From positions 1-64,000 of the forward strand of contig CACIAP010000004.1 of NCBI GenBank assembly GCA_902584685.1: a stretch of DNA of 64,000 nucleotides, given 5' to 3'. The translations under genes and the position numbers were made by a program. Below the pieces are notes generated by a model, which did no database searches, was not told the DNA's origin, and was given only the letters and a program-made list of their open reading frames with translations. How positions within the stretch are numbered: position 1 is the stretch's first letter; each line of letters begins with the position of its first letter. This document shows, piece by piece, positions 17,889 through 26,425 of the stretch. The stretch is from an uncultured Pelagibacteraceae bacterium. GTDB taxonomy: Bacteria > Pseudomonadota > Alphaproteobacteria > Pelagibacterales > Pelagibacteraceae.

Positions 17889-19816
17889 GATAGACACTCC
17901 TCGTATTTGTTTTCGTCATTTTCTTGTTGTTTTGATTTATATACATTTGCAGTAATGTCAGTTGATTTTGCATCGTTAACATTTTCTGCTCTTTGTATTG
18001 ATTTAGACCTGCAATAATAAAGGCTCTTCAATCCTTTTTTCCATGCTTGGAAATGGATTTGATGAAGATCTCTTTTGTGAACGTCAGCAGGTAAAAATAA
18101 GTTTATAGATTGTGCCTGTGAAATATGTGGGGTTCTGTCTGCGCTTAAATCGACAAGCCATCTTTGATCTAATTCAAAAGCTGTTTTAAAAACATCTTTT
18201 TCTTCTTGAGTTAAAAAATCTAAGTGTGATACAGAACCTTGGTTTGTCGTAATTGTTGACCAAGTTTCATCTGTATCTTTTTCGTGTTTTTCTAATAGTT
18301 TTCTTAAGTATTTATTTCTAACATTGAAAGATCCTGAAAGAGTTTTGTGAGTGTAACTGTTTGCTGCAATCGGCTCAACTCCAGGAGAAGTTCCGCCACA
18401 AATAATAGAAATCGAAGCAGTTGGAGCTATAGCAGTTTTATTTGAAAATCTTTCTTTAAAACCATATTCAGCTGCATCAGGACATGCTCCTCTTTCTTCA
18501 GCTAAATCTTTTGATGATTTATCGACTTTCTTTTGAATATTTTCAAAAATCTTTTTGTTCCAAACTTTGCTCATTACTGACTCTAGAGGTATCATTTTTT
18601 TCTGATAGTATGAGTGAAGCCCCATAACACCTAAACCAACACTTCGCTCTTTTGCAGCCGAGTAAGTTGCATCACTAAATTCTTCTGGAGCATTGTTAAT
18701 AAAGTCAGTTAAGACATTATCTAAAAATCTCATCACATCATCTATAAAACTTTCATCATCTTTCCATTCATCGTATTTTTCAATATTTAACGAAGATAAA
18801 CAACAAACAGCAGTTCTGTCTCTACCCTCTTTATCAATGCCTGTTGGAAGAGTAATCTCACTACACAAATTAGATGTCTTAACTGTTAAGCCAGCTAACT
18901 TATGATGTTGAGGTATTTGTCTATTAACTGTATCAATAAAAATAATATATGGCTCACCAGTTTCAACCCTTGCAGTTAAGAGTCTTATCCATAAATTTCT
19001 AGCTGAAACAGTTGATTGTACCGCTCCATTTTTTGGACTCTTAAGTGCCCATTGTTCATCAAGTTCAACTGCTCTCATAAAAGCATCTGAAACAAGTACA
19101 CCATGATGCAGGTTAAGAGCTTTTCTATTTGGATCTCCACCAGTAGGTCTTCTCATTTCAATAAATTCTTCAATCTCTGGATGGTCAATAGGTAAATAGC
19201 AAGCAGCAGATCCTCTCCTTAACGAACCTTGACTTATTGCCATTGTTAAAGAGTCCATAACTTTTATAAAAGGAATTATTCCAGAAGTTTTTCCAACTCT
19301 TCCAATTTTTTCACCAATAGATCTTAGATTGCCCCAGTAACTTCCAATACCACCACCTCTTGCAGCTAACCAAACATTTTCACTCCAAAGACCTAAGATA
19401 CCATTTAAACTATCACTTGCTTCATTTAGAAAACATGAAATTGGCAGGCCTCTTGTAGTTCCTCCATTAGACAGAACTGGAGTTGCGGGCATGAACCATA
19501 GATTGCTGATATAATTATATAATCTTTGTGCATGGAGGTTATCGTCAGCATAATGACTTGCTACTCTTGCAAACAAGTCTTGGAAAGACTCATTCTCCCC
19601 TAAATATCTGTCGCTAAGTGTTGCTTTCCCGAAATCTGTTAGATTTGAATCTCTGCTTCTATCAATCTTTATTGTGATACCTCTAGAGTTTTGAAATAAC
19701 TCTGTGTTGTTGTTGAGCGAGAATAAATCTGGACCTTTAGTCTTATTCCTCTGATCAACCTGAGGTTTAAATTCAGAGACAGCTTTCTTTATTGCCTGAG
19801 ATAAAACTTTGTTCAT
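17879..19816 (-). CDS. nrdA: Ribonucleoside-diphosphate reductase, alpha subunit (class Ia)
   Basis: This 645-residue large subunit reduces NDPs to dNDPs. Redox cysteines appear in LPISCFLNEASD, the NLCSEITLP segment and the C-terminal ECLSC pair that is re-reduced by thioredoxin or glutaredoxin; the radical-transfer LYYCRSKS segment is also there. The protein begins almost directly with the catalytic fold, so the roughly 90-residue N-terminal ATP-cone that senses dATP in E. coli NrdA is absent. A GGGAG Shine-Dalgarno sequence sits just upstream of the ATG, and a pair of NrdR-like boxes lies 35-81 bases upstream, indicating transcriptional control. Confidence 0.97.
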   Translation of the reverse strand: MNKVLSQAIKKAVSEFKPQVDQRNKTKGPDLFSLNNNTELFQNSRGITIKIDRSRDSNLTDFGKATLSDRYLGENESFQDLFARVASHYADDNLHAQRLYNYISNLWFMPATPVLSNGGTTRGLPISCFLNEASDSLNGILGLWSENVWLAARGGGIGSYWGNLRSIGEKIGRVGKTSGIIPFIKVMDSLTMAISQGSLRRGSAACYLPIDHPEIEEFIEMRRPTGGDPNRKALNLHHGVLVSDAFMRAVELDEQWALKSPKNGAVQSTVSARNLWIRLLTARVETGEPYIIFIDTVNRQIPQHHKLAGLTVKTSNLCSEITLPTGIDKEGRDRTAVCCLSSLNIEKYDEWKDDESFIDDVMRFLDNVLTDFINNAPEEFSDATYSAAKERSVGLGVMGLHSYYQKKMIPLESVMSKVWNKKIFENIQKKVDKSSKDLAEERGACPDAAEYGFKERFSNKTAIAPTASISIICGGTSPGVEPIAANSYTHKTLSGSFNVRNKYLRKLLEKHEKDTDETWSTITTNQGSVSHLDFLTQEEKDVFKTAFELDQRWLVDLSADRTPHISQAQSINLFLPADVHKRDLHQIHFQAWKKGLKSLYYCRSKSIQRAENVNDAKSTDITANVYKSKQQENDENKYEECLSCQ

Positions 19817-19850
19817 TATACTCCCTTTTTAATACTATTTATTAATAAAA

Positions 19851-19866
19851 CAACTATATGTTGTGT
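19851..19866 (-). promoter_or_regulatory. Putative NrdR box 1 (nrdA-proximal)
   Basis: Read on the minus strand the 16-mer is ACACAACATATAGTTG, matching the published NrdR-box consensus ACACWATATATWGTGT at 13 of 16 positions by eye. It lies 35 bases upstream of the nrdA ATG. NrdR is the ATP/dATP-sensing repressor of ribonucleotide reductase genes in bacteria. A second similar box lies 15 bases further upstream, the usual tandem arrangement. Confidence 0.65.
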
Positions 19867-19881
19867 GCAGATTTCTTAAAT

Positions 19882-19897
19882 ACACTATATAAATCAA
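19882..19897 (-). promoter_or_regulatory. Putative NrdR box 2 (distal)
   Basis: On the minus strand the 16-mer TTGATTTATATAGTGT matches the NrdR consensus at 11 of 16 positions, with a perfect TATATAGTGT right half. The 31-base centre-to-centre distance to box 1 equals three helical turns, as reported for cooperative NrdR box pairs. The degenerate left half lowers certainty when taken alone; the pairing is the stronger argument. Confidence 0.55.
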
Positions 19898-19971
19898 AAA
19901 TCAATAGAACATTTATAGAACATATAAAAAATAGTTCAATAAAAAAATCAAATAAATATACATATATCAAC

Positions 19972-21417
19972 ATGGAAGTGGAAAAAAAAATCGACCCATT
20001 AGGATTTAGAGAATATGACGCTAGGTGGTTATACCCAAAAAGCATCAACTCGAAAGGAATCGAGGCAGTAGGAAAAGGATTCGGAACTCAAGTAATTAAC
20101 TCATCAAAAAATCCTATTGTGATTGTTGGGAATGACTACAGATCTTATAGCGAAGAAGTTAAAAATAATTTTATAAAAGGACTTTTATCAACTGGCTGCA
20201 ATGTAAAAGATATTGGTTTATGTTTATCACCCACAGTTTATTTTTCTCAATTTAAGATTAAATCAAATGCTGTTGCAATGATAACGGCAAGCCACAATGA
20301 AAATGGATGGACAGGAATAAAGATGGGAATTGAAAAAGGTTTAACTCATTGCAAAGAAGAAATGTCAGAACTTAAATCAATAGTAATGAATGAATTATTT
20401 AAACAAGGTTCAGGTAAATATGAAAAAGTAAGAGATTTTAATAAAGTATATATTGATGAACTATCAAAAAATAAAATTAAGAAAAAATTAAAAGTTGTGG
20501 CTGCCTGTGGTAATGGCACTGCTGGAATATTCGCACCTGAAATTCTTAGGAATATTGGGTGTGAAGTAATAGAGCTTGATTGTAACTTAGACTATAGTTT
20601 TCCTAGATATAACCCAAATCCAGAAGATATGAAAATGTTACATGAAATTTCAAAATGTGTAAAAGAAAACAATGCTGACGCGGGTTTTGGGTTTGATGGA
20701 GATGGAGATAGAGTTGGGGTTATAGATAATAAAGGAAATGAAATATTTGCAGATAAAATCGGTTTGTTAATTGCTAGAAATATTTCAGAGTTACATCCTA
20801 ATAATAAATTTATTGTGGATGTAAAATCTACAGGATTATTTAGTAAGGATGAAATTTTAAAAAAGAATAATTGTAAAACTCTGTATTGGAAAACAGGACA
20901 TTCATATATTAAAAGAAAAGTAAAAGAAGATAATGCTATTGCTGGTTTTGAGAAAAGTGGCCACTTTTTTTTTAATAAACCCTTAGGATTTGGCTTTGAC
21001 GATGGAATTAATTCAGCAATACAAATTTGTCATTTAATTGATAATCAAAATAAAAAATTGGATGTTTTAATAAGTGATTTGCCAAAAACTTTTCAAAGCC
21101 CGACTATGGGACCATTTTGTAAAGATGAAGAAAAATATAAAGTTATAGACGAAATTATCTCTAATATAAAAAAACTTCAGACTGACAAACAAAAAATATG
21201 TAATCAGGAAATAACTGACATACTTACAGTCAATGGTGTAAGATTTACACTTGCTGATGGATCTTGGGGTCTTGTAAGAGCATCTTCAAACAAACCATCA
21301 CTTGTTGTTGTTACAGAGAGTCCGGTATCAGATAAAATAAAAACCGATATTTTTAGATTTATTGATGATCTACTTCAAAAAACTGGGAAGATAGGCGAAT
21401 ACGATCAAAAGATATAG
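19972..21417 (+). CDS. manB: Phosphomannomutase/phosphoglucomutase (alpha-D-phosphohexomutase family)
   Basis: This enzyme moves phosphate between C6 and C1 of hexoses, feeding sugar nucleotides. The phosphoserine loop is in TASHNENGWTGIKMG, the metal-binding loop is FGFDGDGDRVGVID, the sugar loop is GFEKSGHFFF, and a C-terminal phosphate-binding domain follows. I start it at the ATG of MEVEKKIDPLGFREYD, where family similarity begins. A longer in-frame extension of 38 codons upstream would cross the nrdA control region and looks like non-coding AT-rich sequence. Substrate preference (mannose or glucose) cannot be told from the sequence. Confidence 0.85.
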   Translation: MEVEKKIDPLGFREYDARWLYPKSINSKGIEAVGKGFGTQVINSSKNPIVIVGNDYRSYSEEVKNNFIKGLLSTGCNVKDIGLCLSPTVYFSQFKIKSNAVAMITASHNENGWTGIKMGIEKGLTHCKEEMSELKSIVMNELFKQGSGKYEKVRDFNKVYIDELSKNKIKKKLKVVAACGNGTAGIFAPEILRNIGCEVIELDCNLDYSFPRYNPNPEDMKMLHEISKCVKENNADAGFGFDGDGDRVGVIDNKGNEIFADKIGLLIARNISELHPNNKFIVDVKSTGLFSKDEILKKNNCKTLYWKTGHSYIKRKVKEDNAIAGFEKSGHFFFNKPLGFGFDDGINSAIQICHLIDNQNKKLDVLISDLPKTFQSPTMGPFCKDEEKYKVIDEIISNIKKLQTDKQKICNQEITDILTVNGVRFTLADGSWGLVRASSNKPSLVVVTESPVSDKIKTDIFRFIDDLLQKTGKIGEYDQKI

Positions 21418-21419
21418 TT

Positions 21420-21821
21420 TTAAACTTTATTTCCTTTAATCATAAAATAAAAGCCGCCAATAAAAAGAAAAATTTGCTCACTAGTAAATAATTTTTGGGT
21501 AATAAACCAATCTGGGTGAGCAATTATAAATATATTTGTCATGATTATTACTATTACAAGTCCCGCAAATCTTGTAAGTGTATCTCCTATGGGATTTCTC
21601 AAAAAACCACTCACAATTAAAATTACTCCAGATAAAAGTTCACTTAATGCAACAAATGTTGCAAGTGCTGGGGGTAAACCAAAATATTCAACTAGACCTG
21701 CTGGTGGCAAAGGAAATTTAGCATAACCGTGAATGATAAAAGCTATTCCAATACCGAATCTTAACAAAAGAGAAGCAAGAGCTTCAAAGTTTAGTAAAAA
21801 GTTTTTTAATTTAGAAACCAT
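21420..21821 (-). CDS. DoxX family membrane protein
   Basis: This 133-residue integral membrane protein has four predicted hydrophobic helices and the DoxX motif LLRFGIGIAFIIHGYAKF near the N-terminus, followed by VALSELLSGVILIVSGF. DoxX-family proteins are associated with thiosulfate:quinone oxidation or with oxidative-stress complexes, but most bacterial members are uncharacterised. It ends 2 bases from the convergent phosphohexomutase gene and is preceded by a TauE/SafE permease gene, which may hint at sulfur metabolism; that link is an inference only. Confidence 0.85.
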   Translation of the reverse strand: MVSKLKNFLLNFEALASLLLRFGIGIAFIIHGYAKFPLPPAGLVEYFGLPPALATFVALSELLSGVILIVSGFLRNPIGDTLTRFAGLVIVIIMTNIFIIAHPDWFITQKLFTSEQIFLFIGGFYFMIKGNKV

Positions 21822-21879
21822 TAATTAAAATTTAGATAATTTATATTTAAGTTCAAGATAAGTTTTTGATTTATCACCA

Positions 21880-22710
21880 TTAAATATTAAAATATCTGTA
21901 AAGAAATATTGTAGCAACTACATATAAAAAAATTCCAAAAAGTACTTGAACTTTTGCCCTATCAAGTTTGTGCACTGTATTAGCCCCAATTCTAGCCATT
22001 ATTGTTGTAATAGGGACGAATATTAGAAAGGCAGGGATATTTACAAAACCTATGCTGAGGGGAATATCAACATCCTTAAATAATCCTGAAAAGAAAAAAC
22101 CAATTGCGCCAAATAATGAAATTATAAAACCAATGGCTGCAGCGCTCCCTATTGCTCTATTTATTGAATAACCAAAATATCTTAAAACAGGGACATTAAT
22201 CATTGCTCCAGTAATACCCATTGGAGCTGAAATTAAACCAGAGAAAAACCCAAACGAAAGCCGAGGCAGTAAATTAAATGAAGGATAAACTTTTTTACTT
22301 TTATTTTTTGCAAGGAGTAAATAAGCACCTAAAAAATAGACCATGATTGAAAAAAAAAGAACTAATGATTTAGTATTCATCATAGAAGCAATTATAGTCC
22401 CGGTTATGACACCAAAAACAACAAATGTTCCAAAAGTTTTTATTATACTTAAATCAACAGCACCATGTTTTCTGTGAGCTAATACTGATGAGAATGAAGT
22501 TAATATTGTTATTGTAAATGCAGTCCCAACTGTAAGATGCATTAGATAATTTCTGTCTATTCCAAAAGTTTCAAAAATAAAGAAAAGAAATGGCACAGAA
22601 ATTAATCCACCACCAATTCCAAATAGTCCCGCAAAGAAACCAACAGGAATAGCTGCAGCAATCATTAATAAAATGAAAAATATGTATTCGTTGAAAATAA
22701 TCTGGTCCAC
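21880..22710 (-). CDS. TauE/SafE family anion permease (copy 1)
   Basis: This 276-residue protein has about eight hydrophobic helices and two copies of the family motif: GFFAGLFGIGGGLISVP near the N-terminus and GLISAPMGITGAMINVP in the second half. TauE/SafE proteins export or import sulfite, sulfoacetate or other small organic anions. The start is a GTG, the ATG alternative being 15 codons in. A diverged paralogue lies 9 bases upstream, so the pair arose by tandem duplication and is co-transcribed. The substrate is unknown; sulfite export would fit sulfonate use elsewhere in the window. Confidence 0.85.
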   Translation of the reverse strand: MDQIIFNEYIFFILLMIAAAIPVGFFAGLFGIGGGLISVPFLFFIFETFGIDRNYLMHLTVGTAFTITILTSFSSVLAHRKHGAVDLSIIKTFGTFVVFGVITGTIIASMMNTKSLVLFFSIMVYFLGAYLLLAKNKSKKVYPSFNLLPRLSFGFFSGLISAPMGITGAMINVPVLRYFGYSINRAIGSAAAIGFIISLFGAIGFFFSGLFKDVDIPLSIGFVNIPAFLIFVPITTIMARIGANTVHKLDRAKVQVLFGIFLYVVATIFLYRYFNI

Positions 22711-22719
22711 AATTTTAAT

Positions 22720-23556
22720 TTAATTGATACTTAGATATTCTAAAAATGATCTAATTGATACCAAAATTAAAAAAGTTCCAAATATTTTGCTAAGTATTTT
22801 TTTATCGATTTTGTAGACTGCTTTTGCACCTAACCTAGCCATTATCATGGTAACTGGGACAAATACTATGAAGCCGAGTAAATTTATATATCCCAGACTG
22901 AACGGTGTGTTAACATTATCAATAATTTTCCCACCAGAGATCATTGTAATTGTTCCAGTAACAGCAATTAGGAAACCTACTGCTGCAGCTGTTCCAATTG
23001 ATTTTCTAATATCATAACCAAATGTTCTCATGAAAGGAACCATTAATGATCCGCCCCCAATTCCTAAAGGAATAGAAATAAATCCAATCAATATACCAGA
23101 AATATTTTTAACTAAATTTGATATTTGTTTTGGGTTATCAACTAATTTTTCTCTCAAAAAAATAAAAAAAAGTCCTACCATAAAAGCGAATATAGAAAAA
23201 AATAATACAAGTGCAGGAGTTTTCAAATTAACTGCCAAGAAAGTTCCAAAAAAAACTCCAATTAAAATAAAAATTCCAAAAGATTTTACCATTTTAAAAT
23301 CTACTGCATCATGTTCTCTGTGTGTTAGAGTAGATATAATTGAAGTTGGAATTATAATTGCTAAAGATGTACCGACCGCTAGATGCATTCTTGTTACAAT
23401 GTCAAAGTCTAAAACTGTGAACGCATAATAAAGAGCTGGAACCATAATTATGCCCCCGCCTACTCCAAGTAAACCAGCCATAAATCCTGCAACTGCTGCG
23501 GCAATTGCTAAAACAGATAAAAGATAAAAAATTTCATTGATATTTAAATTTTCCAT
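22720..23556 (-). CDS. TauE/SafE family anion permease (copy 2)
   Basis: This 278-residue paralogue of the downstream permease has the same inverted-repeat architecture with GFMAGLLGVGGGIIMVP and GFISIPLGIGGGSLMVP motifs and about eight membrane segments. The shared THREHDAVDFKMVKSFG loop compares with the AHRKHGAVDLSIIKTFG loop of copy 1, showing common origin with clear divergence. Its ATG shares one base with the dusA stop codon. Two adjacent different copies could form a heteromer or have distinct substrates. Confidence 0.85.
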   Translation of the reverse strand: MENLNINEIFYLLSVLAIAAAVAGFMAGLLGVGGGIIMVPALYYAFTVLDFDIVTRMHLAVGTSLAIIIPTSIISTLTHREHDAVDFKMVKSFGIFILIGVFFGTFLAVNLKTPALVLFFSIFAFMVGLFFIFLREKLVDNPKQISNLVKNISGILIGFISIPLGIGGGSLMVPFMRTFGYDIRKSIGTAAAVGFLIAVTGTITMISGGKIIDNVNTPFSLGYINLLGFIVFVPVTMIMARLGAKAVYKIDKKILSKIFGTFLILVSIRSFLEYLSIN

Positions 23557-24563
23557 TATGAATTTAACTGATTTGCTTTTTCATTGTTTTGCACAATAGT
23601 CATTATGTGTTTTGCTTTTTGAAAATCTGAGTCTCTTGCCATCATATTGTCACTTAAATATCTTTTCCAATCTTTAGAGCCAGGTTGACCGTGATACAGC
23701 CCTACTGTGTGTCGCATTATGTGATTTACTTTTGTACCAAGTTTTACTTCTTCCTCTAAATAACTTATGATTTCTTTTGCAATTTGTTCTCTTGATGGCA
23801 CTTCATTTGTATTAAATATTTCTTTCTCAATATCAGTTAAAAAGTAAGGATTTTGATAAATTGCTCTTCCAATCATCACACCATCACAATGTTCTAAATG
23901 TTTTTTAATTTCCTCAGTTTGTGAGACTCCTCCATTAATTATTACCTCAAGCTCTGGGTTTGCTTTCTTAATTTCGTAAACCATTTTGTAATTTAGTTTT
24001 GGTATATTTAAATTTTGTTTAGGAGTAAGACCTTTTAATAAAGCCTTTCTTGCATGAAGTATAACTGTTTTGCATCCAGATTGTTTTATTTTGTTAATGA
24101 AATTATTTAAATATTCAAAGTCCTCAATTTCATCAACTCCTATCCTGGTTTTAGCTGTAACTGGAATTTTGCATGAATTGACCATGTTATTAATGCAATC
24201 TGCAACTAAATCAGGTTCTTTCATCAAACATGCTCCAAATGAATTTTTTTGCACTTTTTTGCTCGGACAACCCAAATTAATATTTATTTCATCATAACCA
24301 AATTGTTCTGCTAGTTTAGCAACTTCTGCTAGTTCATTTTTGTCTGAGCCCCCAACTTGAAGAGCAACAGGCTTTTCTTCCTCTCTAAAACCAAGTATTC
24401 TTTTTCTATCCCCATGAATTGCTGATTTCGTTGCAACCATCTCAGAATACAACATTACGTTTTTACTGATAAGTCTTAAAAAATATCTATCATGCCTATC
24501 AGTGCAATCCATCATAGGCGCAACAGATATTTTTCTATTGATTTTTTTGTTTTTAAAATCCAA
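23556..24563 (-). CDS. dusA: tRNA-dihydrouridine(20/20a) synthase
   Basis: This 335-residue FMN flavoprotein reduces uridine in the tRNA D-loop. It shows the SVAPMMDCTDRHDRYF start of the TIM barrel, ALQVGG, INLGCPSKKVQ and the catalytic Cys in GACLMKEP, then KTRIGVDE and VIINGGV. The Sub-class is DusA from the APMMD-TDRH pattern. The start is a TTG lying inside the last codons of dctM; no closer ATG precedes the conserved barrel. Position between a TRAP permease and TauE genes gives no functional clue and reflects compaction. Confidence 0.93.
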   Translation of the reverse strand: MDFKNKKINRKISVAPMMDCTDRHDRYFLRLISKNVMLYSEMVATKSAIHGDRKRILGFREEEKPVALQVGGSDKNELAEVAKLAEQFGYDEININLGCPSKKVQKNSFGACLMKEPDLVADCINNMVNSCKIPVTAKTRIGVDEIEDFEYLNNFINKIKQSGCKTVILHARKALLKGLTPKQNLNIPKLNYKMVYEIKKANPELEVIINGGVSQTEEIKKHLEHCDGVMIGRAIYQNPYFLTDIEKEIFNTNEVPSREQIAKEIISYLEEEVKLGTKVNHIMRHTVGLYHGQPGSKDWKRYLSDNMMARDSDFQKAKHIMTIVQNNEKANQLNS

Positions 24564-25884
24564 TTGGTTTACCCATTAATTTGTCAGGTAACCAAGTTAC
24601 TATTTCTGGGAAAATACACAATATTATTATACAAATAACCATCATTGCCATAAATGGAACCGAGCCTTTCAATATTTCAGAAAGACTTACGTCGGGTGTA
24701 ATTCCTTTTATAATATATAAATTTAATCCAACAGGTGGCGTGATCAATCCAATTTCCATATTAATTGTAAAGACAATTGCGAACCAATAAGGATCGAAGC
24801 CAAACTGAGTAATTATCGGCAAAAGTATTGCAGAGGTCATAACTATAACTGCAACAGGTGGTAAAAAGAACCCAGCGATTAACAAGAATATGTTTATATA
24901 GAAAAACAAGACCCATTTATTTAATCCCATTTCTACTATTGTTTGTGCAATCGATTGTGTTACGTAAAGAGTAGATAGGCTAAATGCAAAAATATAAGAA
25001 CCTGCAATAATAAACATTATCATCACACTTTCTTTCATAGATACTTTTACGATGTCCCATATTTTTTTGGGTTGATAAATTCTATAAACGATTGCAATCA
25101 TGACAAATACAAGAAATGCACCTACGCCAGATGCTTCGGAGGGTGTTGCTACTCCACCGTATAAAACATATAAAACTCCGACAACAATTAGTAAAAATGG
25201 CATTACTCTAGGAATAACCTCTAGTTTTTCTTTAAGTGTTGGTGGTGTTCTGTTTCTTAAAATTTCTGCAGATTTTTTGTCAATAAAATAAGAATAGATG
25301 TAAGCCCATAACATAAATAACCCAGCCAAAAGTAATCCTGGAATGACACCGCATAAAAATAATCTTCCGATTGAAGTACCAGTTGCTAATCCATAAACAA
25401 TTAAAACAATACTGGGTGGTATTAAAACACCTAAAGTTCCGCCTGCTGCTATACATCCAGTTGCTAACCTTGCTGAGTATCCTCTTTTTCTCATTTCTGG
25501 AATACCCATTGTCCCTATTGCTGCACATGTTGCGGGACTTGATCCACTTAAGGCTGCGAAGATAGAACAAGCTCCAATGTTTGAAACAACAAGGCCACCA
25601 GGCAATCTCCAGAGCCATCTGTCTAAACCAGTATATAAATCTTTGCCAGCTGGAGAATTTGCAACAGCCATTCCCATTAAAATAAACATTGGTATAGACA
25701 ACAAGACAAATGAATTTAAACCTGCATAAAATGTTTCTGCAAAAACATTTAAAATTGAAAAGCCTTCAGCGATAACCAAAAAAACAACTGAAATAAAACA
25801 CAAACCGAATGCTATTGGTATACCTGAAAATAGCATCACAACAGTTGCTACTCCAACTACTAAACCTAATAATAAAGGATCCAT
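24553..25884 (-). CDS. TRAP transporter large permease (DctM-like)
   Basis: This 443-residue protein of 11-12 hydrophobic segments is the large membrane subunit of a tripartite ATP-independent periplasmic transporter, which drives solute uptake with a sodium or proton gradient. Motifs include SGSSPATCAAIGTMGIPEM, GTLGVLIPPSIVLIVYG and GLITPPVGLNLYII, all typical of DctM/SiaM. It shares one base with the dctQ stop codon. The substrate is not determined by the permease. Confidence 0.95.
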   Translation of the reverse strand: MDPLLLGLVVGVATVVMLFSGIPIAFGLCFISVVFLVIAEGFSILNVFAETFYAGLNSFVLLSIPMFILMGMAVANSPAGKDLYTGLDRWLWRLPGGLVVSNIGACSIFAALSGSSPATCAAIGTMGIPEMRKRGYSARLATGCIAAGGTLGVLIPPSIVLIVYGLATGTSIGRLFLCGVIPGLLLAGLFMLWAYIYSYFIDKKSAEILRNRTPPTLKEKLEVIPRVMPFLLIVVGVLYVLYGGVATPSEASGVGAFLVFVMIAIVYRIYQPKKIWDIVKVSMKESVMIMFIIAGSYIFAFSLSTLYVTQSIAQTIVEMGLNKWVLFFYINIFLLIAGFFLPPVAVIVMTSAILLPIITQFGFDPYWFAIVFTINMEIGLITPPVGLNLYIIKGITPDVSLSEILKGSVPFMAMMVICIIILCIFPEIVTWLPDKLMGKPIGF

Positions 25885-26381
25885 TACTTAAACTCCTTTA
25901 ATTTTCTTATGTGCAAGATTAATTCAGATATATATGACATAGTCATAAGTATTGCACCAATAAGCATTGATGAATAGGGTATCCAAAGCGGAGGACCCCA
26001 CACTGTTCCGGTATTGTAATTCTTTATAAACGCTTCGTAAGTAATTTCATAACTTACGTAAAATAAAATTAGAAAAAAAATTAAACAAAGACTGTCAGTA
26101 AAAATTTTAAGTTTAGTGACATTCTTTTCACTTAAAAAAGTGTATAGATACTCCATATTAACGTGACCTTTTTCACTTAAAACATAAGCAGCACCAATAA
26201 ATGTTGAGGCTACTAATAACATGGTAACAAGCTCTGTTTGCCATGTAATAGCGTTCTTAAATAAGTATCTCTCGAAAACTAATTCTGTAATGATAACGAT
26301 AGAAAGAAAAAGACAGCCAGCTGCAAAAATTCCACAAGCTTTCGCTAACCAGTTCGTCAATTTAATAAATTTATCAGTCAT
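25884..26381 (-). CDS. TRAP transporter small permease (DctQ-like)
   Basis: This 165-residue protein has four predicted membrane helices and the DctQ pattern FLSIVIITELVFERYLF then WQTELVTMLLVASTFIGAAYVL. It pairs with the large subunit encoded right after it. Its ATG comes 5 bases past a strong hairpin with a T-run that lies downstream of the binding-protein gene, so only read-through transcripts from dctP express this subunit and the large permease, unless a promoter lies in the hairpin region. Confidence 0.92.
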   Translation of the reverse strand: MTDKFIKLTNWLAKACGIFAAGCLFLSIVIITELVFERYLFKNAITWQTELVTMLLVASTFIGAAYVLSEKGHVNMEYLYTFLSEKNVTKLKIFTDSLCLIFFLILFYVSYEITYEAFIKNYNTGTVWGPPLWIPYSSMLIGAILMTMSYISELILHIRKLKEFK

Positions 26382-26386
26382 GAAAA

Positions 26387-26412
26387 ATACCCCTGCCGAA
26401 AAGCAGGGGTAT
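26387..26412 (-). terminator. Hairpin with T-run between dctP and dctQ (attenuating terminator)
   Basis: Ten perfect base pairs (ATACCCCTGC against GCAGGGGTAT) enclose a six-base loop and are followed on the minus strand by five Ts, immediately before the dctQ ATG. The stem is one of the few GC-rich stretches in the neighbourhood. It probably stops or protects most dctP transcripts, giving excess binding protein over permease, a known strategy in binding-protein-dependent transporters. Confidence 0.85.
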
Positions 26413-26425
26413 AATTTTAATTTAG

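Noticed and set aside
19858-19971. In-frame 38-codon extension of the phosphohexomutase gene upstream of its conserved N-terminus
   Set aside because: It overlaps the NrdR-like boxes and nrdA control region, has no family similarity, and a good ATG exists at the conserved start.
23030-23428. 132-codon + strand open frame inside the TauE/SafE gene
   Set aside because: It is antisense to a well supported membrane protein with clear motifs; composition mirrors the opposite strand.
25280-25618. 112-codon minus-strand frame overlapping the TRAP large permease in another frame
   Set aside because: Same strand but different frame within a full-length conserved permease; no recognisable motifs.
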